Part shown: positions 35,341 to 47,600 of the stretch, piece after piece
How positions within the stretch are numbered: position 1 is the stretch's first letter
Layout: the number at the start of each line of letters is the position of its first letter
Source: Molossus alvarezi
Lineage: Eukaryota; Chordata; Mammalia; Chiroptera; Molossidae
Direction: 5' to 3'
Assembly (NCBI GenBank): GCA_037176705.1
Contig: JBAWUJ010000089.1
Location: 186,001 to 250,000 of the forward strand
DNA: 64,000 nucleotides
Program-made: the position numbers and the translations under genes
Notes under the pieces: generated by a model
Seen by the model: only the letters and a program-made list of their open reading frames with translations
The model's database searches: none
What the model was told of the DNA's origin: nothing

Positions 35341-35545
35341 GGACATGTCTTTATTTTCACTGTAATTTCTGTTTGGTCCTGGGAGATCGTCTGTGTAGCT
35401 TCCATTCACTTTGTCTCCATTTTCACATCCTATATAAATATCTTGTTAACAGCTGGGTCACACAGGCCGCTCTGGTGATTTAGCACCCCGCAGGACCTGT
35501 GGGTAACTGGATCGCACAGTCCCTGCTGTGTTGCACAGGATCGCT
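35341..35545 (-). mobile_element. solitary L1 5' end with one satellite monomer
   Basis: 35,341-35,440 matches the extreme 5' end of the L1s at 50,160-50,238 and 33,610-33,722 ('tttggtcctgggagatcgtc', then ttcactttgtctccatttt). It is followed by 'gggtcacacaggccgctctg' and a full monomer to 35,545. The rest of the L1 is missing. Confidence 0.8.
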
Positions 35546-35616
35546 TACATATTCTGGTGTTAAAAACAAACATTGTAATATCTTTTAGATTGGGAAACCA
35601 TTAGCTGCCATTACCT

Positions 35617-35970
35617 GGTAGAAGTCGTGTTAAATTAAGAGATTATCCATCAAAAACTGAACTTCCAGAGAGTGGACTTGATCCAAACAAAGAAACAAAA
35701 ATAACTAAAAAGCCAGGTATCAGTTATTGTGTACCTATTTGACCAGGCGTTCCAAATACAGATCCTAACACTGCTAGTGATCAGACTATTCTCTCAAAGG
35801 ACAAAAAAGTTTTCATGCAAAATTTAAAGTCCAAACCATGTGACAAATCCTTCTACAAAAAACAGAATGTTAGAGGTGATTTGAAACATCAAGAGGCATT
35901 GTACATTAACATGGACTTCAAAGGACTGTTTTCCACACTAAGAAGCTGTGGCATTTTTTCCTACATATGA
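35617..35970 (+). pseudogene. unidentified coding remnant
   Basis: One frame stays open for 109 codons apart from a single TGA at 35,740-35,742. It begins after a TAG near 35,605 (LPLPGRSRVKLRDYPSKTEL) and ends TLRSCGIFSYI with TGA at 35,968. The composition is protein-like and hydrophilic, with runs such as NKETKITKKPGISY and KPCDKSFYKKQNV. It is not L1, SINE or TSPY. It could be a retrocopy piece or one exon of a large gene; the family is not recognised. Confidence 0.45.
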
Positions 35971-36084
35971 ATCCATGAAACAGACCATGATCAGGAATAA
36001 TGTCCATATAAGTTGTATTTCATTTGCTAAATTTCAGGTCAACCATAATTTTATTTATTCATTTTTTTCATTTTTTAAAATTTA

Positions 36085-37702
36085 ATTAATCAATTTTTGT
36101 TACAGATGATTCTACTTTCTCCCCGACTTAGTCCCCCTTCCCCTCCCTCCCTGTCCTTTCCCCGGCTTTGTAGTCCATTTCCATTGTTCATGCATACATG
36201 CATATAAGTTCTGTGGTTCATCTCTCCTCCCTAAGCCCTCTTCTGGGGATTATTATTCTGTACCCCACTTCTACGTCTCTTGGACTATCCCATTCCTCAA
36301 ACTATTATATTCATTATATTCCACAAATAAGTGAAATCATATGATACTTGTCTTTCTCTGTTTGGCTTGTTTCACTTAGGATGACACTTTCCAGGTCCCT
36401 CCATGTCATCTCAAAGGATAAGAGATCTTTCTTTCTTACAGCTCCATAGTACTCCATTTTGTATATGTACCACAGCTATTTTATCTATTGGACTACTGAT
36501 GGACATTTGGGCTGTTTCCAGATCTTAGCTATTGTAAATAGTGCTACTATAAACATGGGAGTACATATATTCTTTCTGATTGGTGTTTCAGGCTTCTTGG
36601 GTATATTGCTAGAAGTGGGATCACTGGGTCAAATGGAAATTCAATTTTTAATTATTTGAGGTAACTCCATATTGTTTTTTTAGTGGCTGCACCAGTCTGC
36701 ATTTTCCACTAGCAGTGTACTAGATTCCCCTTTTCTCCACACCCTCGGCAACCCTTGTTGTTTGATAATTTGTTGATGGTGGCCATACTGACAGGTGTGA
36801 GGTGATACCTCATTGTTGTTTTAATTTGCATCTCTGATGATTAGTGATGTTGAGCGTTTCGTCTTATGTCTATTGGCTATTTGTATGTCCTGTTTGGAGA
36901 GGTGTCTATTTAGTTCCTCTGCCCAATTTTTAATTGGCTTCTTTGTCTTTCCTTTGTTGAGTTGTATGAGCACTCTAAATATATATTGGAAATGAACTCC
37001 TTTTCTTATATATCATTGGCAATTACACTCTCCCATATAGTAGGTTGACAATCCATACTGATGATTGAATATTTTGCTGTGAAGAAGCTTTTTAGTTGGT
37101 GTAGGCCCATGTGTTTATTTTCTCCTTTGTTTTTGTTGCCTTAGGTAATGTATCCATAAAAATTCTGCTGCTTATGATGTCTAAACCTTTGTTGCCTATA
37201 GTTTCTTTTAGGATTTTTATGAATTCATGAGTAACATTTAAGTCTTATTCGGATTGAGTTTATTCTTGTGTATGGTGTAAATTGATGGTCTAGTTTCATT
37301 ATTTTGCATGTACTATGTCTTTTGTTTGGAGCATTTAAGTTATTTACATTTAAGGTTATTCTTGCTAGATAGGACTTAGTTGGCATTTTAAATTTATGCC
37401 TGTGTTCTTCTTTCTCTCCTTCCATTTCTTCTTCCTCTTCTTTCAACAGTCCTTTCTTCAATTCTTGCAGTTCTGGTTTGGTGGTGGTAAACTCCTTTAG
37501 CTTTTTTTTTTTTTTTTTTAAATCCATGAAGCTCTTTATTTCTTTTTTTAGTTTAAATGATATCCTCGCATTTCTTTTTATATGTCATGCAACTCCCTTC
37601 TGGCTTGCAGCGTTTCTATTGAGAAATCAGCTGACACTCTAATGGGAGCTCTTTTGTAGGTAACTTTCTGTACCTCTCTTGCTTCCTTTAAGATTCTTTC
37701 TT
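36085..37702 (-). mobile_element. L1 fragments, minus strand, rearranged
   Basis: 36,085-37,310 is the reversed 3'UTR and end of ORF2, diverged from the young copy. At about 37,310 it jumps to the ORF1/ORF2 junction region ('tggagcatttaagttattta'), then the ORF1 C-terminal part to 37,702, with a T-run at 37,503-37,520. A large part of ORF2 is deleted. Confidence 0.82.
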
Positions 37703-38816
37703 TGATGTAGTCCCATGTGGTTATTTTCTCCTTTGTTTCTATTGCCTTAGGTGATGTGTCACTGAAAATTCTGCTGCGTATGATGTCTGAAATTTTGTTG
37801 CCTACAGTATCTTCTAGGATTTTTATGGATTCATGAGTTACATTTAAGTCTTTTATCCATTTTGAGTTTATTCTCGTGTAGGGTGTAAGTTGATGGTCTC
37901 CATCAAACTCAAAAGCTTCTGCACAGCGAAAGATACAATCATCAAAATGGAAAGGCTACCCACTGTATGGAAGAGCATAATTGCCAATGATATATCAGAT
38001 AAGAGGTTAATTTCCAATACATTTAGAGTGCTCATACAACTCCACAAAAGGAAGACAAGGAATCCAATTAAAAAAATGGGCAGAGGAAATAAATAGACAC
38101 CTCTCCAAACAGGACATACAAATGGATAAGAAACATATGAAGAAATTCTCATCATCACTAATCATCAGAGAGATGCAAATTAAAACAACGAGGTATCACC
38201 TCACACCTGTCAGAATGGCCGCCATCAACAAATCATCAAACAACAAATGTTGCTGAGGGTGTGGAGAAAAGGGGACTCTAGTGCACTGCTGGTGGGAATG
38301 CAGACTGGTGCAGCCACTATGGAAAACAATATGGTGTTACATCAAAAAATTAAAAATTGAACTTCCATTTGACCAAGTGATCCCACTTCTAGGAATATAC
38401 CCTAAGAAGCCTAAAACACCAATCAGAAAGAATATATGTACTCCCATGTTTGTAGCAGCACTATTTACAATAGCTAAGATCTGGAAACAGCCCAAGTGTC
38501 CATCAGTAGATGGATGGATAAAAAAGCTGTGGTACATGATCTCACTTATATACGGAATATAATGAACATAAAAGTCTGAGGAATACCGTAGACCCAGAAA
38601 CATGGAAGTCGGGCACAGACTGACATCCCTCAGAAGAGGTTGTGGGGGGGGGAAGAGATAAACCACAGAACTTATATGCATGTATGCATGATCAATGGAC
38701 ATGGACAACTAAGCCAGAGACGGGGCTGGGGTTGGGTAGGGAGGGGGTGCCGATGGGGTAAAAAAGGTAAAATATCTGTAACAAAAAAAATAAATAAATA
38801 AAAATTAAAGACAAAA
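37703..38816 (+). mobile_element. 5'-inverted L1 insertion (twin-priming type)
   Basis: 37,703-37,901 is ORF2 sequence on the minus strand. From 37,902 the adjoining downstream ORF2 sequence continues on the plus strand through the 3'UTR to an A-rich tail at about 38,770-38,816. The two arms come from neighbouring positions of ORF2 (the break falls within the tacatcaaactc region), the classic outcome of twin priming. Confidence 0.8.
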
Positions 38817-39508
38817 AAACCGTGGTACATATACACAATGGAGTACTATGCAGCTGTCAGAAAGAAAGATCTGCCCTGGCCAGTTTTGCTCAGTGGTTAG
38901 AACGTCGGCCTGCGGTCCGGAGAGACCCGGGTTCAGTTTCCGCTAAGGGCACGTACTTCGGTTGCAGTTTGTCCCTGGCCCTGGTTGGTCGTGTGGGTGG
39001 CAGCTACTCGATGTGTCCCTTCACGTCGATGTTTCTCTCTCTCTCTCTCTCTTCTTCTCTCTCCCTCCCACTCTATCTGTACAAAAAATGGAAAAATATC
39101 CTCGGGTGAGGATAAAAAAAAAAAAGAAAGAAAGAAAGAAAGAAAGAAAGATCTCTTATTTTTTGAGACTACATGGAGGGACCTGGAAAGTATCATCCTA
39201 AGTGAAACAAGCCAAACAGAGAAAGACAAGTTTTATATGATCTCACTTATTTGTGGAATATAATGAACATAACATTCGAGAAAGGGGGTATTCCCAGAGA
39301 CCCAGAAGTGGGATACAGACTGACAATCCCCTAAATAGGGAGGTGGTGAGGGAGAGACAAACCACAGAACTTATATGCATGTGTGCATGAACAGTGGACA
39401 TGTACAACAAACTGGGGAAAGGGCAGGGAAGGAGGAGGAGGGGGGAATCAGTGGGGGAAAAAGGAGAAACATCTGTAACAGAAATTAATTAATTAAAAAA
39501 AGCAAAGT
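38817..39508 (+). mobile_element. L1 3' end split by a SINE
   Basis: The sequence 'cgtggtacatatacacaatg' (last part of ORF2) is interrupted at 38,873 by a SINE and resumes at about 39,155 to the 3'UTR and 'taattaattaaaaaaag' tail. Confidence 0.88.
38873..39140 (+). mobile_element. VES-type SINE with extended GAAA tail
   Basis: The head gccctggccagttttgctca, box B-like gttcagtttcc, 'ttcacgtcgatgtttctc' and tail 'tcctcgggtgaggataaa' run into GAAA repeats. Flanking duplication agaaagaaagatct lies at 38,859-38,872 and ends at 39,154. Confidence 0.93.
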
Positions 39509-39587
39509 GAGATTGCAGCATAAGTGTCTTTAGCTCTTTCAATAAATACTTTTAAGTGCAAAAAAAGATTATTTCTTTGTGTTTAAT
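39509..39587. other. short unassigned spacer
   Basis: Contains ctctttcaataaatactttt, which is poly-A-signal-like. It is too short to assign. Confidence 0.4.
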
Positions 39588-41480
39588 GTTTGCCATTTTC
39601 ATTATGGTTTGCCATTTTTATTAGCTGTGGGTCTTCTGGGTTCATCTCACTTGGGACTCTCTGTGTCTCCTGGACATGTGTGACATTTTCCTTCACCAGT
39701 TTAGGAAAGTTTTCTGCCATTACTTATTCAAACTGGTTCTCTATTCCTTTTCTGATTCTTGTATTTCCAGTACACCTATAATGCGAATGTTGTTACGTTT
39801 TGTATTACCCCGCAGCTCCCTTATACTCTTCTTCTTAAACTTTTTAAACTTTTTCTCCATTTGCTGCTCTTTTTGGGTGTTTTCTTCTACCTTGTCTCCC
39901 AAATCCCTGATTCGGTCTTTAGCTTCTTCTAATATACTACTGAATGCTTCTAAAGTATTTTGCTTATCAGCTATGTCTTTCCGTATTTTCTCTTGGTTTT
40001 TATGTATAGCGTCTACCTTTATACCCATTTCTTCTACCTCTTTTTTTCCAGCTGAAGTAGTTTTTAGTGAGCTCTTCATAATTCTTATCCAATTCCTTGT
40101 AGTTCTCACCAAATTGTTTCAGCACCCTTATAATCATTGCTTTGAATTCTTTGTCTGACAAGTCGCTCTCTTCTAGTTCATGTAGTTCCATTTCTGGTGG
40201 CATCTCTTCTTTTTTTCATTTGGGTGTTGTTTCTTTGTCTTACCACTTTAGCAATATGGTATTTCTAAGCTTGGTGAGAGATGTTAGAATATGTAGGCAG
40301 GTCAGTGTGTATCAATGAAGGCTGCTGTGCCTTTATGCCTGTTCTAGTGTACAGTTCCTATTGTTTTCTGTGGGTCCTAAAGCATTGACACCCGGAGGCT
40401 GGAATTGGTCTCTTGTGCTGCTCTTGGCTCTCTGAAATTCTCTGCTGCTTGGGCTGGGGCACCACTCTTGATCAGCTTCTGTTGATACTGCTGGGGATGG
40501 GTCTCCACTGTTAATGTGTGCCCCTGCTGCTGAGGGGGGGGAGTTGTCTGGTGCCCTGCTAAGATGTGGAAACCTGCTGGTATGTTGCTGAGGAGTGTGA
40601 GTCCAGCTGTTGTCTTGCTTGGATTTGTGGATATTTTTGGTGTACTACTGGGGTTTGTGGGTATTACTTATGCACTTCTGAGGTTTGTGGGTCCCTATGG
40701 TATGTTTCTGAAATTCATGAGTCTCACTGGTGTACTGTTGGGGGACCCTGCTGACAGTTGAGGCTCATCTTATCATCAGTAGCTGCTGAGGGGAAGTGTC
40801 AGCTCCTGATTCCCACGGCTACTGTTGCTGCTGCTACCACTGCTGTTGCTGCTGCCAGGGGAGCTCCCTGGTCCCAATATTTTAGTGGTGTTGGGGGCTG
40901 AGGATGCTCTGCACCAGTGATTTTGCTGCTGCTGAGGGGAGGAGCTCCAATCTAGCTCCACTGCTGTAGTGGTCACAGCAGGTCCTGCTGCTTGGTTTAA
41001 GGCATGGCTCTTGATCAGTCTATACTGATGTGTTGCTGTAGGCCTGGAGCCCGGTGTCTGGGCTGGGCTGCTCCCCAATGAAGGCTTGTGGCCTGTAGCC
41101 TGGGCTGGCCTGCCCACAGTGGTGGGACTGGGTCCTGTGGTGAGTGCATGCTGCCATGAGCCTGGTCCTGAGCTTTGGGATAGGTGTGTGCCACTGCAGC
41201 CTGGGTACTGGGGTGGGTGTGTGCTGCCACTGGCCTGGGTGTTAGGCTGGGGGCATGCACTCATCCCTTGGGTCCTGGAATAACTTTGCACCTCCACTAG
41301 GAAAGAATATGTATCCTGAGGCGCATAGCACCACCAAAGCCACAGGTCTGGATGACCCTCAGCTGTTGTAGGGGTGGGGCTCTGGCTTCACTGGTTTTAA
41401 CTACTGCTGCAGGTACCTAGTCTGTGCTGACTGTGCCAACAGAGCTGAATTCCCCACACAGCTCTGCAAAGTGCAGGACT
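39588..41480 (-). mobile_element. 5' half of an older L1 subfamily
   Basis: The ORF1 remnant reads leftward from about 40,250 to 39,588: coiled-coil region with IKVDAIHKNQEKIRKD, IRDLGDKVEENTQKEQ and the RGNTKRNNIRIIGV block. 40,255-41,480 is its long GC-rich 5'UTR with gctgctg-type repeats. It differs clearly from the younger subfamily and resembles the plus-strand element at 52,335-54,058. ORF2 is absent. Confidence 0.8.
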
Positions 41481-41499
41481 GACAAACCTGTGTGTGCAT

Positions 41500-41837
41500 C
41501 TTTAAAGAAATAGATGACGATGTGTTGCTGTGCTATGTGCTACACTGACACTCATCTGCCACCTCCCGTCTATCTGCGGTTCATCCCCAGTCCTCTGTCA
41601 TTTCTCATTCATCAGTCCACTGACACCTCTCCACCCTCATCTATCTGTCACCGCTCCTGGATCTCTCATATGTCAGCCATCTATCATCTCTATCTGTCTT
41701 CTCCATCTATGTTTCGTCCATCAGTCTTCTGTCCCCTGTCATTTATGTGTCTTTTATCACCTCTCATTTATGTGTCATCTATCAGTCCTGTAACTTCTCA
41801 TCTATGTGTCTGCTTTCAGTCCTCTGGCACCCCTCTT
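41500..41837. repeat. degenerate minisatellite (tctgtcatctctcatctatg type)
   Basis: Repeated words such as catctatgtgtc, atcagtcctctgtc and atctgtc at roughly 30-40 base steps, strongly diverged. It marks the left edge of duplicated block B'. Confidence 0.7.
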
Positions 41838-43032
41838 CTAATATTCAGTGGTATGATTGTTCTTAACTCAACATAAAATTTCTTATTCTCTACCTATACC
41901 CGTGTGATCTGTGAGAAAAGGACAAGCTGGTGACTGGGCTCCTGCCCTGCTGCACCATTTTCTCTCTTACCCAGACAGCAGTCATTGTGAGGGCACTCAC
42001 TTGTGAAATGCTGTCCCTCAGTCTGAGGGTGCATGTGGCCATCGTTAGTTTGCATGTGGGTTCATGGACTTTATAAGGGTGAGACAATAATAGGGAAAGA
42101 TGTCTTCCACATTAATCTCAAGGCTCTAACCCAAGCACCACCTTCTGTCCTGAACACCAGGCTCATTTATCACAACGTTTTCAACCACCTAAGCACCCGC
42201 TGCTGAGAGACTCTGGCCTCTCCCTACTACCTTTTCACCCTCTCAGGTCCCAGTGGTGGTGTCCAAGGCAGAAACTACATCCCATATTTCTCTCAATGTA
42301 CTTAGCATGAAAACCAGACATTGGATCCACACTGGGCGACCTTCCCTCAGTCTTCTCTTCTCTGATGAACTGCCCTCTGGACACGCGATCTCCTTATGAG
42401 TGTCTAGCTCAGTGGTGTGTTCTGCACCCATGGTGCTTGCAGTTCCTGCTCCCTGTCGGGACTACTCCTGCCCCTGATCTTCTGAAAATAGATGAATTTT
42501 TGTTTTTCAGATTTTATCTCAAATTGAGCCTTGGGAGAGCTCAAAAGTGTCCTGCACCTCAAGTAGCCTGACTCCTCTGCCATCCTCTTGGCCCTGGGTA
42601 CATCCTCACTGCTAGTCATCCTGGTCTCCTTCCTGTCTGTGAAACATGCGGAGACACTGCCATCTCAAAGCCTTTGCAGATACTGAGCCCACTCCCAGTA
42701 GTGCGAGGATACAACCTCCTCCCATCACTGATGGGGCTGCCTGACAGGTGTGAGTGCTGAAAGAACAGTGAAGTATTTGAGGTCGGAGAGGTTCTCCTGA
42801 TATGTGCAGGTTCAGAGGGGGACCTGTTAGCCTCTGTGACGGCTGATTTTCAAGTAGCAAAGTCATCCTACCAGAGATGGATGTCAGTGGGTATCTGTTG
42901 GATTCTGAGCATCAGAATGTGGTGATCTCTGCGACAACCCATGGGACCTGTGCCTAGAAACATTAGTCACATCAGATCTGATATGATGCATTTCTTACTG
43001 TTTATATTTAATTCAATGTACTTATTTCATTC

Positions 43033-43265
43033 TCACTGGAGGATCTTTTTTCCTTTATCTCAGATATATATTTCGTAGGAAGATACAGTGTCAGAGAGAG
43101 AGAAACTGAAACATCAATGTAAAAGTGACACATCGACTGGTTGCCACCCGCACGACCCTGATCTAGAATGAGGAAAAACATACACACCCTTGATGACCAG
43201 ATTTGAACTCACGACTCTTTCGTCTGTGGGCTGACACTCTAATAGCTGAGCCAAATTGGCCAGGA
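43033..43265 (-). mobile_element. old VES-type SINE, partner of 26,092-26,340
   Basis: Same position and orientation as in block B, so it was inherited through the duplication. Tail 'cattctcactggaggatctt', head ending 'gccaaattggccaggac'. Confidence 0.85.
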
Positions 43266-43404
43266 CTCTTACCACTTTGAAAATATCAATCCTGTTCACT
43301 TGTCAGTTTGTCTCTTCACATCTCATCAAGTCTTGCAACACTTCCCGTTAGGGACCATCATCGCTGTGTTGAACAACTCTGGTCACCACTTAAACAAAAT
43401 ACTC

Positions 43405-43650
43405 TGCCCTGGCTGGTTTTGCTCAGTGGTTAGATCGTTGGCTTGTGGTCCAGAGAGACCTGAATTTGGTTCCTGCTAAGGGAATGTACTTTGGTTGCAG
43501 TTTGTCCCCAGCCCTGGTTGGGTTGTGCGGGTGGCAGCCACTCGATGTGTCCTTTTTACATCCATGTTTCTCTCTCTCTCCCTCCCACTCTATCTGAATA
43601 AAAAATGCAAAAATGTCCTCAAGTGAGGATAAAAAAATAAATAAAAAAAC
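43405..43650 (+). mobile_element. VES-type SINE inserted after duplication
   Basis: Head 'tgccctggctggttttgctc', body, tctctctctccctccc tract, 'gtcctcaagtgaggataaaa' tail. Absent from the matching place in block B (about 26,475). Confidence 0.92.
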
Positions 43651-44669
43651 CCACTTCCTCAGCTCCCACTCGTACCCCCTTTCTCTGGGTGCAGAAATCA
43701 GTAGATATGGAAAACCTGGGAAAGGAAAGTGTGATGGTCAACTTTTACCAAGACCCAAATCTGCGCTCAGTTCAGTGTTCCTATTTCACCCCTTTTGATG
43801 ACCACCTCTTGATTGGATGTTCCTTTCATTTATGCCTAATCTTTCTCCTGCATGTCACTGCTCAATCCCTGACAATGTGTCACTTGTACTTTGTAACACC
43901 TTTATGAATCTATTATTTACATAGGATAAAGTTTACAAATTTCAAGTACACTCTCAGTGGATTTAGTATATTCAGAATGTTGTTACCATCTCTGCCATCT
44001 CCTGTCTAAATATTTCCATCATCTCTAAAACATCACCTGTAACTATGAACAATCAGTCCTCATGCATCCTTTTACCAAGGCTTTGGACATCATTAATATT
44101 ATGTGGACTTGCATATCGGTGACATTTATATCAATGGAAATGTAAACTTTGGTCTATTGTACTGAACTTTTCTGTTGGAAAGTGTTATGTTGAATTGTCC
44201 ATCTGCCCTATCATAGGACCATTGCACACCAGCTCCCTGAGAAGACTTTCTTACCAAGATGCCTCTGTGGCTCCTTCCCACTCTACCCAAACAAGCTATG
44301 TTGTCCCTCCACTCTATTTTCTTGGCTACTTCTCCATCTTTTTTCTTAACACTTCTCTATACTCAGACAAGGAAATTATGTCTGACTTGTCTGCACTTTA
44401 CTCTTTTTTTTTTTAAATGAATTTTTATTTATTTTTTTGTTACAGACATTTTACCTTTTTACCCCATTGGCACCCCCCCCACCCCACCCCACCTCCACCC
44501 TGTCCCCGGCTTAGTTGTCCATGTCCATTGGTCATGCATACATGCATATAAGTTCTGTGGTTTATCTCTTCCCACCCCCCGACCCCCCATCCCCTCCTCT
44601 GAGGGATGTCAGTCTGTGCTCTACTTCCATGTGTCTGGGTCTACTGTATTCCTCAGACTGTTATGTTCA

Positions 44670-47600
44670 TTATATTCCGTATATAAGTGAGATCATGTGG
44701 TATTTGTCTTTTTCTGCTTGGCTTCTTTCACTTAGGATAATACTTTCCAGGTCTCTCCATGTCGTCTCAAAGGATAAGAGATCTTTCTTTCTTACCGCTG
44801 CATAGTACTCCATTGTGTATATGTACCACAGCTTTTTTATCCATTCGTCTACTGGTGGACACTTGGGCTGTTTCCAGATCTTAGCTATTGTAAATAGTGC
44901 TGCTATGAACATGGGGGTACATATATTCTTCCTGATTGGTGTTTCAGGCTTCTTAGGGTATATTCCCAGCAGTGGGATCACTGGGTCAAATGGAAGTTCA
45001 ATTTTTAATTTTTTGAGGTAGCACCATATTGTTTTCCATAGCGGCTGCACCAGTCTGCATTCCCACCAGCAGCGTATTAGAGTCCCCTTTTCTCCACACC
45101 CTCGCCAACACTTGTTGTTTGATGATTTGCTGATGGCGGCCATTCTGACAGGTGTGAGGTGATACCTCATTGTTGTTTTAATTTGCATCTCTCTGATGAT
45201 TAGTGATGTTGAGCATTTCTTCATATGTCTCTTGGCCATTTGTATGTCCTGTTTGGAGAGGTGTCTATTCAGCTCCTCTGCCCATTTTTTAATTGGGTTC
45301 TTTGTCTTCCTTTTTTAGAGTTGTATGAGCACTCTATATATATTGGAAATTAACCCCTTATCTGATACATCATTGGCAATGATGTTCTCCCATACAGTGG
45401 GTTGCCTTTCCATTTTGATGATTGTTTCTTTTGCTGTGCAGAAGCTTTTTAGTTTGATGTAGTCCCATGTGTTCATTTTCTCCTTTATTTCTGTTGCCTT
45501 AGGTGATGTATCAGTGAAAATTCTGCTCCGTATGATGTCCGAAATTTTGTTGCCTACATTTTCTTCTAGAATTTTTATGGATTCACGGGTCACATTTAAG
45601 TCTTTTATCCATTTTGAGTTTATTTTGGTGTATGGTGTAAGTTGATGGTCTAGTTTCATTTTTTTGTATGTAGCTGTCCAATTTTCCCAACACCATTTAT
45701 TAAAGAGGCTGTCTTTACTCCACTGTATGCTCTTGCCACCTTTGTCAAATATTAATTGAGCGTATTGCCTTGGGTCCATTTCTGGGTTTTCAGTTCTGTT
45801 CCACTGGTCTATATGCCTGTTCTTGTGCCAGTACCAGGCTGTTTTGGTTACAGTCGCTTTGTAGTATAACCTGATATATGGTATTGTGATCCCACCTACT
45901 TTGTTCTTCTTTTTCAAGATTGCTGTGGCTATTCGAGGTCTTTTTTGGTTCCATATGAACTTTTGAAGTATTTGTTCTAGTTCTATGAAATATGTCCTTG
46001 GTATTTTGATGGGGATTGGATTGAATCTATAGATTGCTTTGGGTAGTATGGACATTTTAATTATGTTAATTCTTCCAATCCATGAACAGGGTATGTGCTT
46101 CCACTTTTATATATCTTCCTCTATTTCTTTTTTCAATGACCTGTAGTTTTCTGCAAATAGGTCCTTTACTTCCTTGGTTAAGTTTATTCCTAGGTATCGT
46201 AATTTTTTTGGTGCGATGGTAAATGGGATTGTTTTTTCAGTTTCTCTTTCTGTGAGTTCATCATTGGTGTACACGAATGCCGTCGATTTCTTGACGTTAA
46301 TTTTGTATCCTGCTACTTTGCCAAATTCCTTTATTAAGTCTAATAGATTTTTGATGGAGTCTTTAGGGTTTTCTATGTACAATATCATGTCATCTGCAAA
46401 TAATGACAGTTTCACTTCCTCCTTTCCAATTTGGATCCCTTTTATTTTTTCTTCATGTCTGATTGCTGTGGCTAAGACTTCCAGTACAATGTTAAATAAG
46501 AGTGGTGACAGTGGACATCCCTGTCTTGTTCCTGTTCTTAGTGGAAATGTTTTTAGTTTCTGTCCATTGAGTATGATGTTGGCTGTAGGTCTTTCATATA
46601 TGGCCTTTATTATGTCGAGATATGATCCCTCTATTCCTACATTGCTGAGCGTTTTTATCAGAAATGGATGCTGGATTTTGTCGAATGCTTTTTCAGCATC
46701 TATTGATATGATCATGTGGTTTTTATTCTTCATTTTGTTTATGTGGTGTATCACGTTTATTGATTTGTGAATATTATACCAGCCTTGCATCCCTGGAATG
46801 AATCCCACTTGGTCATGGTGAATAATTTTTTTGATGTATTTCTGGATCCTATTTGCTAATATTTTGTTCAGGATTTTGGCGTCTATGTTCATCAGGGATA
46901 TTGGCCTGTAGTTTTCTTTCTTCGTAGTGTCTTTTTCTGGTTTTGGAATTAGAATTATGCTGGCCTCATAGAACGTGTTTGGAAGTCTTCCTTCTTCTTG
47001 AATTTTTTGAAATAGTTTGAGGAGAATGGGTGTTAGTTCTTTTTTGAATGTTCGGTAAAACTCCCCCGTGAAGACATCTGGGCCTGGGCTTTTGTTTGCT
47101 GGGAGAGTCTTGATTACCTCTTCAATTTCCTTAGTTGTTATTGGTCTGTTCAAGTTTTCTATCTCTTCTGGGAATAGTTTTGGGAGACTGTGTGTTTCTA
47201 GAAATTTGTCCATTTCGCTTAGATTGTCGAATTTGTTGCCATATAGTTGTTCATAGTAGTTGTTAACAATCTTTTGTATTTCTGTGGTGTTGGTTGTTAC
47301 TTCTCCTCTTTCATTTCTGATTTTGTGTATTTGGGTTCTCTCTCTTTGTTTCTTGGTGAGTCTAGCTAAGGGTCCATCAATCTTGTTTATCTTTTCGAAA
47401 AACCAGCTCTTTGTTTCATTGATCCTTTGAATTGTTTTTTTGGTCTCTATGTCATTTATTTCTGCTCTGATCTTTACTATTTCCTTCCTTCTACTTGCTC
47501 TGGGGTATTCTTTTTGTTTGCTTTCTAATTCTTTAAGTTGTGAGGTTAGACAGTCAATTAGAAATTTTTCTTGTTTTTTGAGGTAGGCCTGTAGTGCTAT

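Larger units (their letters stand above)
41838..44405. repeat. segmental duplication block B', left part
   Basis: Second copy of 25,527-27,225. Differences are about 610 extra bases at 42,274-42,886 and a SINE at 43,405-43,650 that the first copy lacks. Its continuation lies at 50,239-50,655 on the far side of the young L1. Confidence 0.85.

Noticed and set aside
38873..38950. tRNA gene
   Set aside because: Box A and box B-like sequences belong to the SINE head. The cloverleaf is incomplete, and the SINE body, tail and target-site duplications follow.
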